From positions 558,001 to 622,000 of the forward strand of contig JADJOV010000001.1 of the NCBI GenBank assembly GCA_016713585.1: a DNA stretch of 64,000 nucleotides, written 5' to 3'. This document shows positions 8,137 through 17,978 of the stretch, in pieces (positions within the stretch are counted from its first letter, which is position 1; every line of letters begins with the position of its first letter). The DNA comes from Bdellovibrionales bacterium (GTDB lineage Bacteria > Bdellovibrionota > Bdellovibrionia > Bdellovibrionales > Bdellovibrionaceae). A program made the position numbers and the translations under genes. The notes below the pieces were generated by a model. The model was not told where the DNA came from, searched no databases, and worked only from the letters and a program-made list of their open reading frames with translations.

Positions 8137-9006
8137 TTACCTTTGGGTGAGCCCAACGGGGTAACTGCCAAGAATGCGGACAGACTCAGCAAATTCGGCC
8201 AAGTGCTCTAGGGCCTTCTTGATGAGGGATCCCCTGACTTCCAATTATATCCACATAAAAAACATATTCCCACGGTCTTCCCAGGATAGGTCTGGATTCA
8301 ATTTTTTTAAGTCAATATCCCTCAGAGCGAACACAGCGAGGGACTTAAATAGAGTTCCTGGTTGATCTTTGAGATGATAAACAAGAGATGTTTTTTGCAT
8401 TTTCTTTGATTTTGTATTGCTATCCAGGTGTTTTGTTTTCCTCACTGATGAGGGGTGCGCAATCAACAAAAAGCGAGTGAAATTTTCTTTGTGATCTTCA
8501 ATGGATCTAAGTAAAATCTTCCCACCGTAGGTTTCTGCTGCATTTGCGCTCGCAATGGCACCTTCACTGAGATCATTTCCGGACAGAATCATTTTGACGC
8601 TACCGGCAGTGTCAAAGGCCGTGCAGGGTTTGATTTTGGGATTGGATTTAAAAAACTGAAGACATTGCCCAAGGGCTACTTGATGGGAAAAAACGCGAGT
8701 GATCTGGGATAGTTTGGCTTGAGGGTGGCCAATCAAATTATGCACAATTTGCAAGTAGACTTCATTGACTATTGGAGTTTCGTGTTCGATGAGGAGGTCA
8801 TAGTTCTTATGGATTGAGCCAACCAGGGAATTCTCTATGGGAACGACAGCGCGGTCGACTTTTTTTTGTGAGACCAAACTGAACATATCTTCAAAGGTCA
8901 TGCAAGGAATTGTTTTTATCGCCGGTCCAAGCAACTTGTAAGCAGCCGCTTCGCTGAAGGCCCCTGCTTCGCCCTGAAAAGCAACAGTCGCGGGTTTCCT
9001 CATCAT
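8137..9006 (-). CDS. pheA: Prephenate dehydratase (frameshifted near the C-terminus)
   Basis: Converts prephenate to phenylpyruvate in phenylalanine synthesis. The catalytic PDT domain covers about residues 5-185 (FQGEAGAFSE, VVPIENSLVGSI, and the conserved TRF motif in NFTRFLLI). A C-terminal ACT domain (SLVYHLKDQPGTLFKSL) gives feedback control by phenylalanine. In the raw frame the protein stops early at 8245 with a non-family tail. Adding one A to the A7 run at 8302-8308 restores ESRPILGRPWEYVFYVDIIGS. Two more one-base losses near 8227-8234 are needed to reach ALEHLAEF and ILGSYPV, ending at 8137. The start overlaps the cyclase stop by 4 nt, so it is the last gene of that operon. No chorismate mutase domain is fused. 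Confidence 0.88.
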
Positions 9007-10831
9007 GCAACTTTAACCTTGTCGGCGTGCTCTGGAGTATAGTCTGAGTACTCTGTTCTGATTTCAACCATTTTGCCATGAACGTCTTTATAGCCTCTGA
9101 CCTTGTAGAGTTTTATGGGATCAGTGCGGCCTTTGACCTCAGCAGCACCCGCGTATTCAACAAGAAACTCCTCGCCGACGGCGTCGAGAACGGTGTCACT
9201 AATAAGTAAGTCAGCGCCAAAGGCCTTGGTCGAAGCTTCGATTCTGGATCCTGTGTTGACAGTATTTCCGATGACTGTGTACTCCATTCGTTCGTCAGAC
9301 CCAATAGTTCCAGAAATTGCGGCTCCGGCATGCAGGCCCATTCCAATATTTATTGGATTTTGTCCGCGTGCGATTCGTTTGGCATTTAACTCGGCCAGGG
9401 CCTTGCGCATTTCAAGACAAGCTCTGAGTGCATTGTGGGCGTCTCGCGGTGTTGATTTAGGGGCTCCCCAAACCGCCATTATGGCATCTCCAATAAATTT
9501 ATCTACGACGCCCTGGTGTTTATTAATGACACTCACCATGAGGCCAAAATATTCATTGAGCATGGCCACAACTTCTTCAGGGGATCTCTTTTCAGAGAAA
9601 GCGGTGAATCCGCGAATATCACTAAAGAAGACCACGACATTCCGATTTTGTCCACCAAGGCCAACATTTCCTTTCAATAAATCATCTGTCACAGAGGATC
9701 CGTGAAACTTATTGAAGAGACTCTTGACCTTATCTCGCTCTTTGAGACCATCAGTCATTTTGTCAAACGCGATAGCAAGTTCGCTGACTTCATCCCTAAA
9801 GAGAGAGGTTATCTTTTTACTGGCCTTAACGTCGAAATTTCCCTTGGCAACGCCCTTGATTAGTTCGGCAAGGGTTTCAATGGGAGAGGTCAGCGACATT
9901 GAGAACATAAAGATCAACAGGATTGAGCCTGACAGAAATAAGCCTGCAATATAAAATGCTTTCCGTTTAACTTCAACAGCGGGTTCAAGGATGACCTCTT
10001 CGGAGATCTGTGAAAAAACGGTTACTCCAAAGCTTGTTTTCGCAAAGGCCCCAAAGTGCCGGGTCTTTTTCTCTGCATCCATAAAGGGCTTCTGCCCTCG
10101 AAGAGAAACGCTTTCTTGAGCGAGCTTGGCAAAGTCTTTTTGGGTAAAAGTTTTCTTTAAGGTAGCGATCTCTTCATCTGAATGGGCTAAAATATTTCCT
10201 TTTCTGTCGATGAGGAAAAAGGTTCGTTCTGCTTGGTCATTGAATAGACCTTGGAGGGCTGTGAGCTGAAAATCAGCGAGTGCGATATGAGTGATTCTGC
10301 CCTGTGGATCCTTAAGAATCGGGATGCCGATCGTAAAAAGGGGAGGGGCCTTTGTAAGGGAGCCATTCATAATTTCGAAAGTCCCTTGGGCCACATTTCG
10401 GATGGGAAATTGCTGCTTTGAGCGAAGTTCGGTGATGAAATTTTCATCCAACTGAAAAGGCTCTAAAAAAGACTTTTCTTCACGCGTTTTCCCAGGCTTT
10501 TAAAGGTGGATCCATCGATTTCGAGAACTTCTAAGGCGAGAAAATCTGAAAACCGATTGAAATTGAGATCGAATTCTTGATTGTCGACCTTACCTTCCTT
10601 GATCAAGATTGCCAGCGACAATGAGGCTGATTTGATTTTATCAGTGAGTTTGTTTAAAGTATTTTCGACTTCGGTGGCTCGCGCTGCAGCGTAGTCCAAA
10701 TTCACATTTTCTTCTCGTTGACGAGAGACATTCTCAAAGAATTTGGAGCTTTGAAGCGCAATGGGTACTGTTACGCCTATGAGAAGTAGAATCGTCAGTG
10801 AGACAAGTTTGATTGCGATTGGAATTCTCAT
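9003..10831 (-). CDS. Membrane adenylate/guanylate cyclase with Cache sensor and HAMP (frameshifted)
   Basis: Class III nucleotide cyclase. Order: N-terminal membrane helix (residues about 9-27), a long periplasmic Cache-like sensor region, a second membrane helix (FYIAGLFLSGSILLIFMF), HAMP (SPIETLAELIKGVAKGNF), then the cyclase domain with FFSDIRGFTAFSE and GDAIMAVWG (metal-binding Asp residues). The substrate-selecting Lys in DKFIGD points to ATP. An oddity is GNTVN where the family usually has GDTVN. The gene is split by a missing T in the T6 run (minus strand) near 10466-10471; adding it joins RVKKS to FLEPFQLDENF. It starts 15 nt after the FN3/barrel gene, preceded by AGGAGG, and overlaps pheA by 4 nt. 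The product probably reports envelope state as cAMP. Confidence 0.85.
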
Positions 10832-10846
10832 ATGTGATTGTTCCTC

Positions 10847-12558
10847 CTAAAAAGACACTTCAGCAAAAAAATGCAAATAGAGACCTTTGACTGTGACATC
10901 GACTTGGTTTGGAATTCCAGGGCTGTTTGTTCTGGTCGCATAATTGTCAGTGTAAGAGAGTTTGTCTGTCCGATAGGTGAGACCTGTCAGGCCTGTGAAG
11001 CTATTTGTCACCCGGTAACTTCCCAGCACTCCAGATTGAGATGAAAGTTGGGGCACCAAGGATTGCCCGCCATTTGGCAAATTCATTCCTAACATAGAGT
11101 AATACAGACAGGTGTTAAGTTGAAATCCAAGTTTTGGAGTGAGGGAGTACCAATACTCAAAGCCGGCCAGAGGCCCCAAGGCGGCGACTTTATAGGTGTT
11201 AGCTTGGTAGCTTGAATTGCTGGCTTTTTGTGCCACTTCAGAGGGCGTGAGTAAAACGGGGAGTTCTTTCATGTACACGCCGGCAAAGGATCTGAGCTCG
11301 TTGGAATCTCGAAAGCGAAGTCGGTGTATTGCAACTGATTCAAGCGAAGCAAATGTGTAGTTTTTACTGCTTGCAATAAAGCCGCTCAAATCAAGCGTCG
11401 TCAGAGAACCCCAAGCGCTTTTTTCACTATACCATCCAAGCCCGAGGCGCCCAGTTCCACCGACAGCACTATCAAAGCTCGCGAGAGATTGGTAACTCAT
11501 CATTGTGAGAAGATAGCTTGCGATCCCATACCAGCCATTGATGCGGTCTATGGACTTTTTGACTGTGGCCACATACTCGGCCGCGGGAGAGCGATCCCCT
11601 TTAATGACTTTAAAACTCATGGTTGCCAAGTCACTTGGTTGGCGATCTGGAGCCTTGGCTCGGACCGTGACCTTCCAATATCCGCCGGGCCAATTTTTTT
11701 CAAAGTCTAGACTGTTTTCTTTTCTGTCTTGAATTTTTTTTGGTTGGTCCCATTTTTTTGTCTCTGGAAGGTAACGGCTCAGGCTAATATCGAATTTGCT
11801 ATCCTCAGAGGGGCGTTTCCAATTCAGTTTTCTTACATAGAGATTTTCTGGCTTTTCAAGGTCTGGGGTGGCCAATTTGGTCCCAAGAATTGAAAACTCA
11901 CTTGTAGAGAAATTTTCACTGGACGTTCCAGATTCTGAAGTGGCAGAGACCTTCCAGTTGATTGTCTTTGTCGCGGGTAGGTCAGCTTCGAAAAAATTTT
12001 CTTGGAGAGTTTTTACTATTTTGGTTTTGCCATCGGCTGAGGTGAGTTCAAAATTATAGCCAGAAGCGCCGCCGACTGTATTCCACGTGAATTTCACATG
12101 TGAAATCTCGCCGTCCCCTGCTGGTAATACGCTTTTTGCTGCAGGCGAGGTGATTTTTACGTTTTCCAAGAATACTGTGAAAGGGCGAGGGGTCGACCAG
12201 TCGCCAGCGACACGGCGATGGTCTCTCGAACGCACTCTAAAGGAATAATCCCCAGGAACCAATTTTCCAGTCCAGGTGGCTTGTGTCAGATTAAAAGTGA
12301 AAATCTTGCCAGAGGTGTCGCCCTTAATTTGGGTGATTTCAAGGTCATAACTTTTTGAATCCTCAATTGGATCCCAGTCAAAACCAACTGTCCTTCGATA
12401 GGGCCAAGTCCAACAGATTGTGCAAGTTCTGCGAGTGTTCCCTGGGAGGAAGAGGCCTCCTCTTGAGCTTCCACTCGAGGCAATATTCCCAAGGAAATTG
12501 AGATTGAGAGCCAGAGTGGAAGCCAGAGCGAGAGTGAGGTCCAGAGGCGTGTTATCAT
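10847..12558 (-). CDS. FN3-like repeat protein with C-terminal outer-membrane barrel (frameshifted)
   Basis: About 570 residues. A signal peptide (LSLWLPLWLSISISLGILPRVEA) is followed by Ig/FN3-like modules, seen as FDWDPIEDSKSYDLEI, YSFRVRS and FTWNTVGGASGYNFEL (the W-x(n)-Y-x-F/L pattern). The last ~230 residues are strand-rich and end in YLHFFAEVSF, with the terminal Phe of outer-membrane barrels. A missing C near 12400 splits the raw frame; restoring it gives GLGPYRRTVGFDWDP. The start overlaps the upstream FecR-protein stop by 4 nt. Sharing FN3-like modules with that neighbour suggests the two act together across the periplasm, upstream of the cyclase. No exact family name can be given. 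Confidence 0.72.
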
Positions 12559-14417
12559 TCGTCTTTGACCTTCACTCTAAAATTTGTTGGGGCCCTGACG
12601 TTACTTAATTCAGGCACGAGTAGATTTCGCATCGGAATTTCCTCACTGTTTCGTCCATATTCATCAGTTGCGAGGACTTGCAGCTGGTAGGTTCCAGGCA
12701 TAAGGTTTTTCAAATTGGTGCCAGTGGTTGGATATTTTTTTCGCATAAGTTCTTTACCTTGAGCGTTCTTAACAATGAGTATGTACTCTTTAGCTCCAGT
12801 GATGGGTTCCCATTTTATCTCTGATCGCCCGTCCTCCTTGGCCTTCAGCTCTGTGTTGAGTGGCAGGAGCTGCGGGGATTTCAACAAAGGAGTCACCTTG
12901 AGGACCATGATTCTTTCCTGGGATTTGCCAATGATTTCGGCGTCTCTATTGAGGGCTTCGACGAAGAATCGGTATTCGCCTGCTTTGGGAAGCACAACTT
13001 TCTGACTTGGCTCTTTTGAGTCGAGTTGTTTGGCTGATTCTGGAGAGCCCGCAACGTCTTGAACTTTTAAATGCCATTGAACGATTTCTTCACCTCGAGT
13101 TTTTGCAGCCCAATCTATCTGGAGAAGCGGTTCTTTGACAAAGTACTGGATGGTCGTTGAAGCAGGAGTGACCCAAACAATTTGTGCAGGTTCTTTTGGA
13201 ACAACGACTGTGGGAGGTTGAAGAGCGAACTTTTGAATTTTGCCAATGAGGGGTCTTTCAGAACCTTCAAAGTAGGCACTTAATCGCCAGAAGTACTCAC
13301 CCTCTTTAAGTTGGGGTAAAAGAAAATGATCTTCCGAAGTAAAAGTCTTGGTTGCGAGTTTTTTGGTCATGGACGAATCCGTGGCGACTTCAAGGGTGAT
13401 TTGACGGGTGTCGTCCCCCTTTTGCCACTTGAAATTCATATCGTAAGCGGGTTGATTGATCTGAATTTTTGCATCGGCCGTTGGAAAGATCACACTTGGA
13501 GCAATTCTGCCAATGACGTCCAATTTATAGATCGGACTTTCGCCAACGACTTGGTTTGTCTTCGGATCCTTAGCAACTAGTTTCCAGTAGTGTTTTCCAA
13601 GCGAAAATTGTGAAAGAATCGTATTAGGGGTTGTTTCAACCTGACCACGTTCGGTCATGTCCTTTCTTCGTGACCCTGCCCAGAGACTCACCTTCCATAA
13701 GGGAGAAAAACCCTTCCATTGAAAAGTCACCTTCGAATCAACTTCTGAATTGACGAAAACGGGCTTGTCTAGGGGTGGGGTCAGTATTTGAAGTTTCTGT
13801 TGATCGAAAACCAAGCCTTTGTCGCCGAGAGCACCTGCGGAGCCTTTAAGAATTTCTTGACGTTTTCCATCTTTGCCTTGAATGTTCGCAGTTCCTTCCA
13901 GAACTTGAACATCAACTTGATTCCCTTTGCCTTTGGCTAAGGACGCGGACGCTCCCGTCAGATCAACCTTTCCTTGGTTTGAATTCAACACCAGAGCTGG
14001 AGCTCGCGTGGTCCCATTTGGAGCAGCAGCTCCTTCGGTCGACTTCGCATTGACAAAAACAGATCCTTCCATCAAATCCAGAGCGATCTCGCCCTTTGAT
14101 TTCTGTAGAACAATCATAGAGTCAGATTCCAAATCTATAAAGCGTCCATCCTCAAATTGAATTCTCACTTCGCCTCGTTCAGAGGTTCGAATAGATTCTC
14201 CATCAAAGAGGATGTCGCCGGTGTTTACTGCCCGCCAGAGCAAACGTGTTTTTGATCGACGAAGAACTTCCTCGCCGACTTTTCCCACTTGAGCCAAGGG
14301 GACGGCATCTGATTTTGAAGCTGGCTTCTCTGTTGATTTGTACCAATAGAATGTGGTTAGGAACCCACATCCAGACAGAAGTGCTGCCAAAGAAAGCCGA
14401 CTCAATTGTGATCTCAC
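12555..14417 (-). CDS. FecR-domain protein with FN3-like repeats
   Basis: 620 residues. The GTG start is preceded by AGGAGG 7 nt upstream. An N-terminal hydrophobic segment (about residues 7-25, LAALLSGCGFLTTF) is a signal anchor, or a lipoprotein signal with Cys17. The FecR domain (about 60-200) shows GDILFDGESIRTSERGEVRIQFEDG and the typical RFIDLESDSMI and LMEGSVFV strands. Several FN3/Ig-like modules follow (FQWKGFSPLWKVSLW, FKWQKGDD, IKWEPITGAKEYILIV). First gene of a four-gene coupled operon ending in a cyclase and pheA. FecR-fold domains typically sense or scaffold in the periplasm. Confidence 0.8.
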   Translation of the reverse strand: MRSQLSRLSLAALLSGCGFLTTFYWYKSTEKPASKSDAVPLAQVGKVGEEVLRRSKTRLLWRAVNTGDILFDGESIRTSERGEVRIQFEDGRFIDLESDSMIVLQKSKGEIALDLMEGSVFVNAKSTEGAAAPNGTTRAPALVLNSNQGKVDLTGASASLAKGKGNQVDVQVLEGTANIQGKDGKRQEILKGSAGALGDKGLVFDQQKLQILTPPLDKPVFVNSEVDSKVTFQWKGFSPLWKVSLWAGSRRKDMTERGQVETTPNTILSQFSLGKHYWKLVAKDPKTNQVVGESPIYKLDVIGRIAPSVIFPTADAKIQINQPAYDMNFKWQKGDDTRQITLEVATDSSMTKKLATKTFTSEDHFLLPQLKEGEYFWRLSAYFEGSERPLIGKIQKFALQPPTVVVPKEPAQIVWVTPASTTIQYFVKEPLLQIDWAAKTRGEEIVQWHLKVQDVAGSPESAKQLDSKEPSQKVVLPKAGEYRFFVEALNRDAEIIGKSQERIMVLKVTPLLKSPQLLPLNTELKAKEDGRSEIKWEPITGAKEYILIVKNAQGKELMRKKYPTTGTNLKNLMPGTYQLQVLATDEYGRNSEEIPMRNLLVPELSNVRAPTNFRVKVKDE

Positions 14418-14477
14418 CAGAGACCTCCTGAGGGTTTTCTCGGCGAAATCATTTTGTATTTAAACGGGACTAGACTT

Positions 14478-14756
14478 TTATTCTAGTAGGCGAATGCCAA
14501 CCTTATAAATATTTTCTTCAAGATTTTTGATCCAGGCGATCTGGGCTTTCAGCGGGCTCAGGGCTCCGACTTTGATTTTGAGCTTGAGATCCTTTTTTGG
14601 AGCTTCGTCCGCGACCAGAACAATTGCACAACCAGTATAGGACTCATTGATGACGAGACCAATGAGTGTCGGGCGAAAGTCTTTCCCCGTGGCGAAATCT
14701 AACTGGGCAATGGTCATTGGATCAGGCTGAAAACGAGTGGATTTGCGGTTTATCAT
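14478..14756 (-). CDS. PilZ-domain protein, candidate c-di-GMP receptor
   Basis: A 92-residue single-domain protein. It has the two PilZ signature elements: RKSTR (RxxxR) at the start and NESYTG (the D/NxSxxG motif) about 38 residues later, followed by strand-rich sequence ending KVGIRLLE. The start MINRKS at 14756 is favoured because GAGG precedes it by 5 nt. It lies about 60 nt upstream of the FecR-cyclase operon on the same strand, so it may share a promoter. PilZ proteins change partner activity upon c-di-GMP binding; the partner here is unknown. Confidence 0.72.
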   Translation of the reverse strand: MINRKSTRFQPDPMTIAQLDFATGKDFRPTLIGLVINESYTGCAIVLVADEAPKKDLKLKIKVGALSPLKAQIAWIKNLEENIYKVGIRLLE

Positions 14757-14938
14757 GGTGGCCTCGGCTCTCAAAATAATTTCATACCTATACTTAATAT
14801 AAAGATAGGTTGAGCATACCTGATTGATTTCAGAGACGAAAGAAGTTTTCGGGAAACCACCAAATTAGTCCAGAAAATTGAAGATTGCCAAGATCCAGGT
14901 CATATTGAGACAATGGCGTAAAAGAGGGAGTTTCAGCA

Positions 14939-17091
14939 GTGGACAAGACTGGTTCGAAAAAGGTGCCAAAAAAAAGGTCACCACGAAAACCAAAAATGGT
15001 CGAACACCTGCGGGCTTCTGCCCAGGAATTTGCAAATCGTGAGATTGGCTGGCTTCATTTTAACCGACGTGTTTTAGCTCAGGCTGAAGATGAACGGCAT
15101 CCAATTCTTGAGCGGGTGCGATTTTTATCAATATCTGGTTCTAATTTAGATGAGTTTTTTATGAAGCGGGTAGGCGGGTTAAAGCGTCAGAAGGCGTTTG
15201 GTGTCACTGCAAAATCAGCAGATGGCCAACTCCCCACAGAGCAACTTCAGGCAATCAGAAGCTTTTTGTTGCCAATGCTCAAGGAGCAGGCGGCCTGTTT
15301 TGAAAAGCTTAAAAACAAACTTCTGCAACATAAGATCGCGCTATTGAAATGGAAGGATTTGTCCGCCCAGGAACGGGATCAAGTTAAAGACTATTACATA
15401 AAAAATGTGTTTCCAGTTTTGACGCCACTCAGCGTTGATCCAGGGCACCCGTTTCCATTTATCTCAAACCTTTCCACCTCTTTGGGGGTGACTCTTCGTC
15501 ATCCAGATCAGGATGAAAAGCTTTTTGCCCGAGTCAAAATTCCAAGGGTCTTGCCTTCTTGGATTGTCGTGGAAAATTCTCAAGGCGAAAAGCGCTTTGT
15601 GAGATTATTGGAAGTCATTCAAGAGAACCTCGCGGAACTATTCCCTGCCATGGAAGTTTTGAATATTATGCCTTTTCGACTGATCCGAAATGCTGACATT
15701 GATCGGGATGAGGAAGATGTTGAAGATCTCATTGAAATGATTGAAGAAGAACTGAGGCAGAGGCGGTTTGCTGAAGTTGTTTGTCTTGTTCACGGACCAA
15801 ATCCAGATCCCTGGATGTTAAAGTTTTTGACTGACGAGCTAGAGCTTGGTGAAAACGATGTTTATGAAGATGCCGGTGAGCTTGATTATACGGACTTGAA
15901 TTTGATTGCTGATTTACCGATCCCTGATCTTAGATTCGAAGCTTGCAATCCTGTCGTGCCGGCGGTCTTCGCCGATGAAACACATTCTATTTTTGCGGCC
16001 ATTAAGGAGTCTGATTTTCTTTTCCACCATCCTTATGAGAGTTTTTCAGCGACCATCGAAAAATTTATTTTTGAGGCGGCGACCGATCCAAAGGTTTTGG
16101 CGATTAAGATGACGCTCTATAGAACTGGGGATCATAGTCCGTTCATTAAGTCTTTGATTAGAGCTGCAGAAGGGGGGAAGCAGGTCGTTTGTCTTATCGA
16201 GCTGAAAGCAAGATTTGATGAGGAAAGAAATATTTATTGGGCCCAGGCTCTCGAAAATGCTGGAGTGCACGTCGTGTATGGGGTCGTTGGACTCAAGACC
16301 CATGCAAAGACCTCCCTCGTCGTACGTCAAGAGCCCGAGGGTCTCCGCAGTTATGCACATATTGGAACAGGCAATTACAATGTGGCTACGGCTAAGCTTT
16401 ATACCGATGTTGGGCTTCTCACCTCCCGAGATGAAATTACAAATGATGTGGTTGAATTTTTTCATTACCTCACTGGACGGTCGCTTAAGAAGGACTACAA
16501 GTACTTGCTAGTGGCGCCGGTGAATATGGTTCAGAAATTTAAATTAATGATTAACCGTGAAGGGGAGCATGCCCAAGCGGGGCGACCGGCCCATATTATT
16601 GCGAAATTCAATAATATGGAAGAAAATGATATTGGTTTAGCCCTCTATGCAGCTTCACAAAAGGGGCAGAGATTGATCTCATTGTGCGGGGTTTCTGCTG
16701 TGTCAGACCCGGCGTCCCAGGGATGTCTGATCGATTGCGGGTGGTCTCGATTATTGGTCGCTACCTGGAGCACTCGCGGATTTTCTACTTTCGGAATGGG
16801 GCCGAGAATCCCATTGATGGAGATTTCTTTATTGGATCAGCAGACTGGATGGGTCGGAACCTTCACGCCAGAATCGAGGCAGTTGTCCCAATTCTAGATC
16901 GCGCACTCAAGGAAAAGTGTTGGGAGATTCTATCGTTATCGCTGAAGGATCAACGTCAAGCATGGGATATGGACGCCATGGGGAACTATCTTCAGCGAAA
17001 GAGCAATGAAGTCGGTATTCATCATGTATTTATGTCGCTTGCCAAGCAGCGCAAAAACAGTCGAGGCTCATTCAGAAGAAAAGCAGCCTGA
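14939..17091 (+). CDS. ppk: Polyphosphate kinase 1 (frameshifted near the C-terminus)
   Basis: Makes polyphosphate from ATP. After a Lys/Arg-rich lead of about 20 residues, the PPK1 N-domain begins (NREIGWLHFNRRVLAQAED), then the head domain (SGSNLDEFFMKRVGG), and the catalytic domains with KMTLYRTGDHSP, the catalytic His region GLKTHAKTSLV, and HIGTGNYN. Near 16662-16666 one G is missing from a G4 run. Restoring it turns KGQRLIS into KGAEIDLIVRGFCCVRPGV, and the C2 domain then runs to 17091 (SADWMGRNLHARIEAVVPI). Total about 717 residues, normal for the family. Start GTG. It begins a phosphate/polyphosphate cluster with sixA and ppx. Confidence 0.92.
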
Positions 17092-17129
17092 GGATTTATC
17101 TTTGAATGAAGAGAAAGAAGTGACTTGAT

Positions 17130-17639
17130 ATGCAATTGATTCTCATTCGACATGGAATCGCTCAAGACCGAAAAGAATTTGCTGAGACCACCAAGCTCGA
17201 AGACGCCTTTCGTCCTTTGACAATCAAGGGGCGAAAGAAAATGCAAAAAATTGCTGTTGAACTCAAAGATTGGGTTCCCAAAATTGATCTGATCGTATCA
17301 AGCCCCTACACGCGGGCCAAGCAGACGGCCGAAATTGTGGCTCGAGTATTCAACCGGGACTATATCAAAGAGGCCTCTGAGCTTGTCCCCCACAGCCCAC
17401 CGAATATGTTTCTACAATGGCTGAAGGCTCACGGGAGATCACACCAGACGATTATCGCCGTAGGTCATGAGCCCCAAATGAGCGCTTTAGCGAGTTACCT
17501 GATGACAGGCAAAACAGAATCTGTTTTGATGCTCAAGAAATCTGGCCTCGCATGTTTGCAGTTTGGTTCCTGGGCAGATCTAGAGCCCGGAGTGGCAGAG
17601 CTTGTTTGGCTGATTCAGCCAAGGCAAATAGCTGGGTGA
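17130..17639 (+). CDS. sixA: SixA-like histidine phosphatase
   Basis: A 169-residue branch-2 histidine phosphatase. The catalytic RHG sits at residues 7-10 (LIRHGIAQD). Also present are SSPYTRAKQTAEIV (second Arg motif) and GHEPQMSALASYL (catalytic His). SixA in E. coli removes phosphate from His of phosphotransfer proteins. The gene begins about 38 nt after ppk, in the same direction, so co-expression with ppk is likely; ppk-sixA neighbours are common. A role in phosphate signalling is inferred from the location. Confidence 0.85.
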   Translation: MQLILIRHGIAQDRKEFAETTKLEDAFRPLTIKGRKKMQKIAVELKDWVPKIDLIVSSPYTRAKQTAEIVARVFNRDYIKEASELVPHSPPNMFLQWLKAHGRSHQTIIAVGHEPQMSALASYLMTGKTESVLMLKKSGLACLQFGSWADLEPGVAELVWLIQPRQIAG

Positions 17640-17727
17640 TGGCTTGAATGGTGAATGGTGGATGGTTATTTTTTGAGTTTTTCCTTTTCGTCAATTTTGT
17701 CGCGGATTATCGATACTAGGCTCAATT

Positions 17728-17771
17728 ATAGGGGTATTATTGGCCATTGGATCTCCTAAAATAGGGGTATT
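17728..17771. repeat. Direct repeat ATAGGGGTATT in the sixA-porin gap
   Basis: Two identical 11-bp copies at 17728-17738 and 17761-17771, 33 bp apart start to start (about three helical turns). They lie in the 339-bp region between convergent sixA and porin genes. No gene was found in this gap apart from the porin terminator. The significance is unclear. Confidence 0.4.
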
Positions 17772-17925
17772 TAAAGATCTAAAATGGTAAAGTGAGGCGA
17801 TTTTTCTGTGCTTGAGTGTGTGGGAAGGGCCCGTTCGAGTCTCCAAGCGCAATTCAAGGTCTAGGCTGGTCGATAGAATGTCGGCGTCATCAAAAATGGC
17901 TAGTAAAACAGGGCCAGCAAAACGC

Positions 17926-17957
17926 AAAAAAAAAGGCCCCGGAAGGGACCTTTTTTC
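17926..17957 (-). terminator. Intrinsic terminator of the porin gene
   Basis: On the minus strand a 7-bp stem (AGGTCCC with GGGGCCT, one G-U pair) closes a TTCC tetraloop and is followed by nine T residues. It lies about 25 nt past the porin stop. Confidence 0.85.
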
Positions 17958-17978
17958 AAACATTCTGACAAACACCCT

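Noticed and set aside
8227..8308. Programmed frameshifting in pheA
   Set aside because: Several separate shifts of the same direction are needed and the same pattern occurs in unrelated genes; error is simpler.
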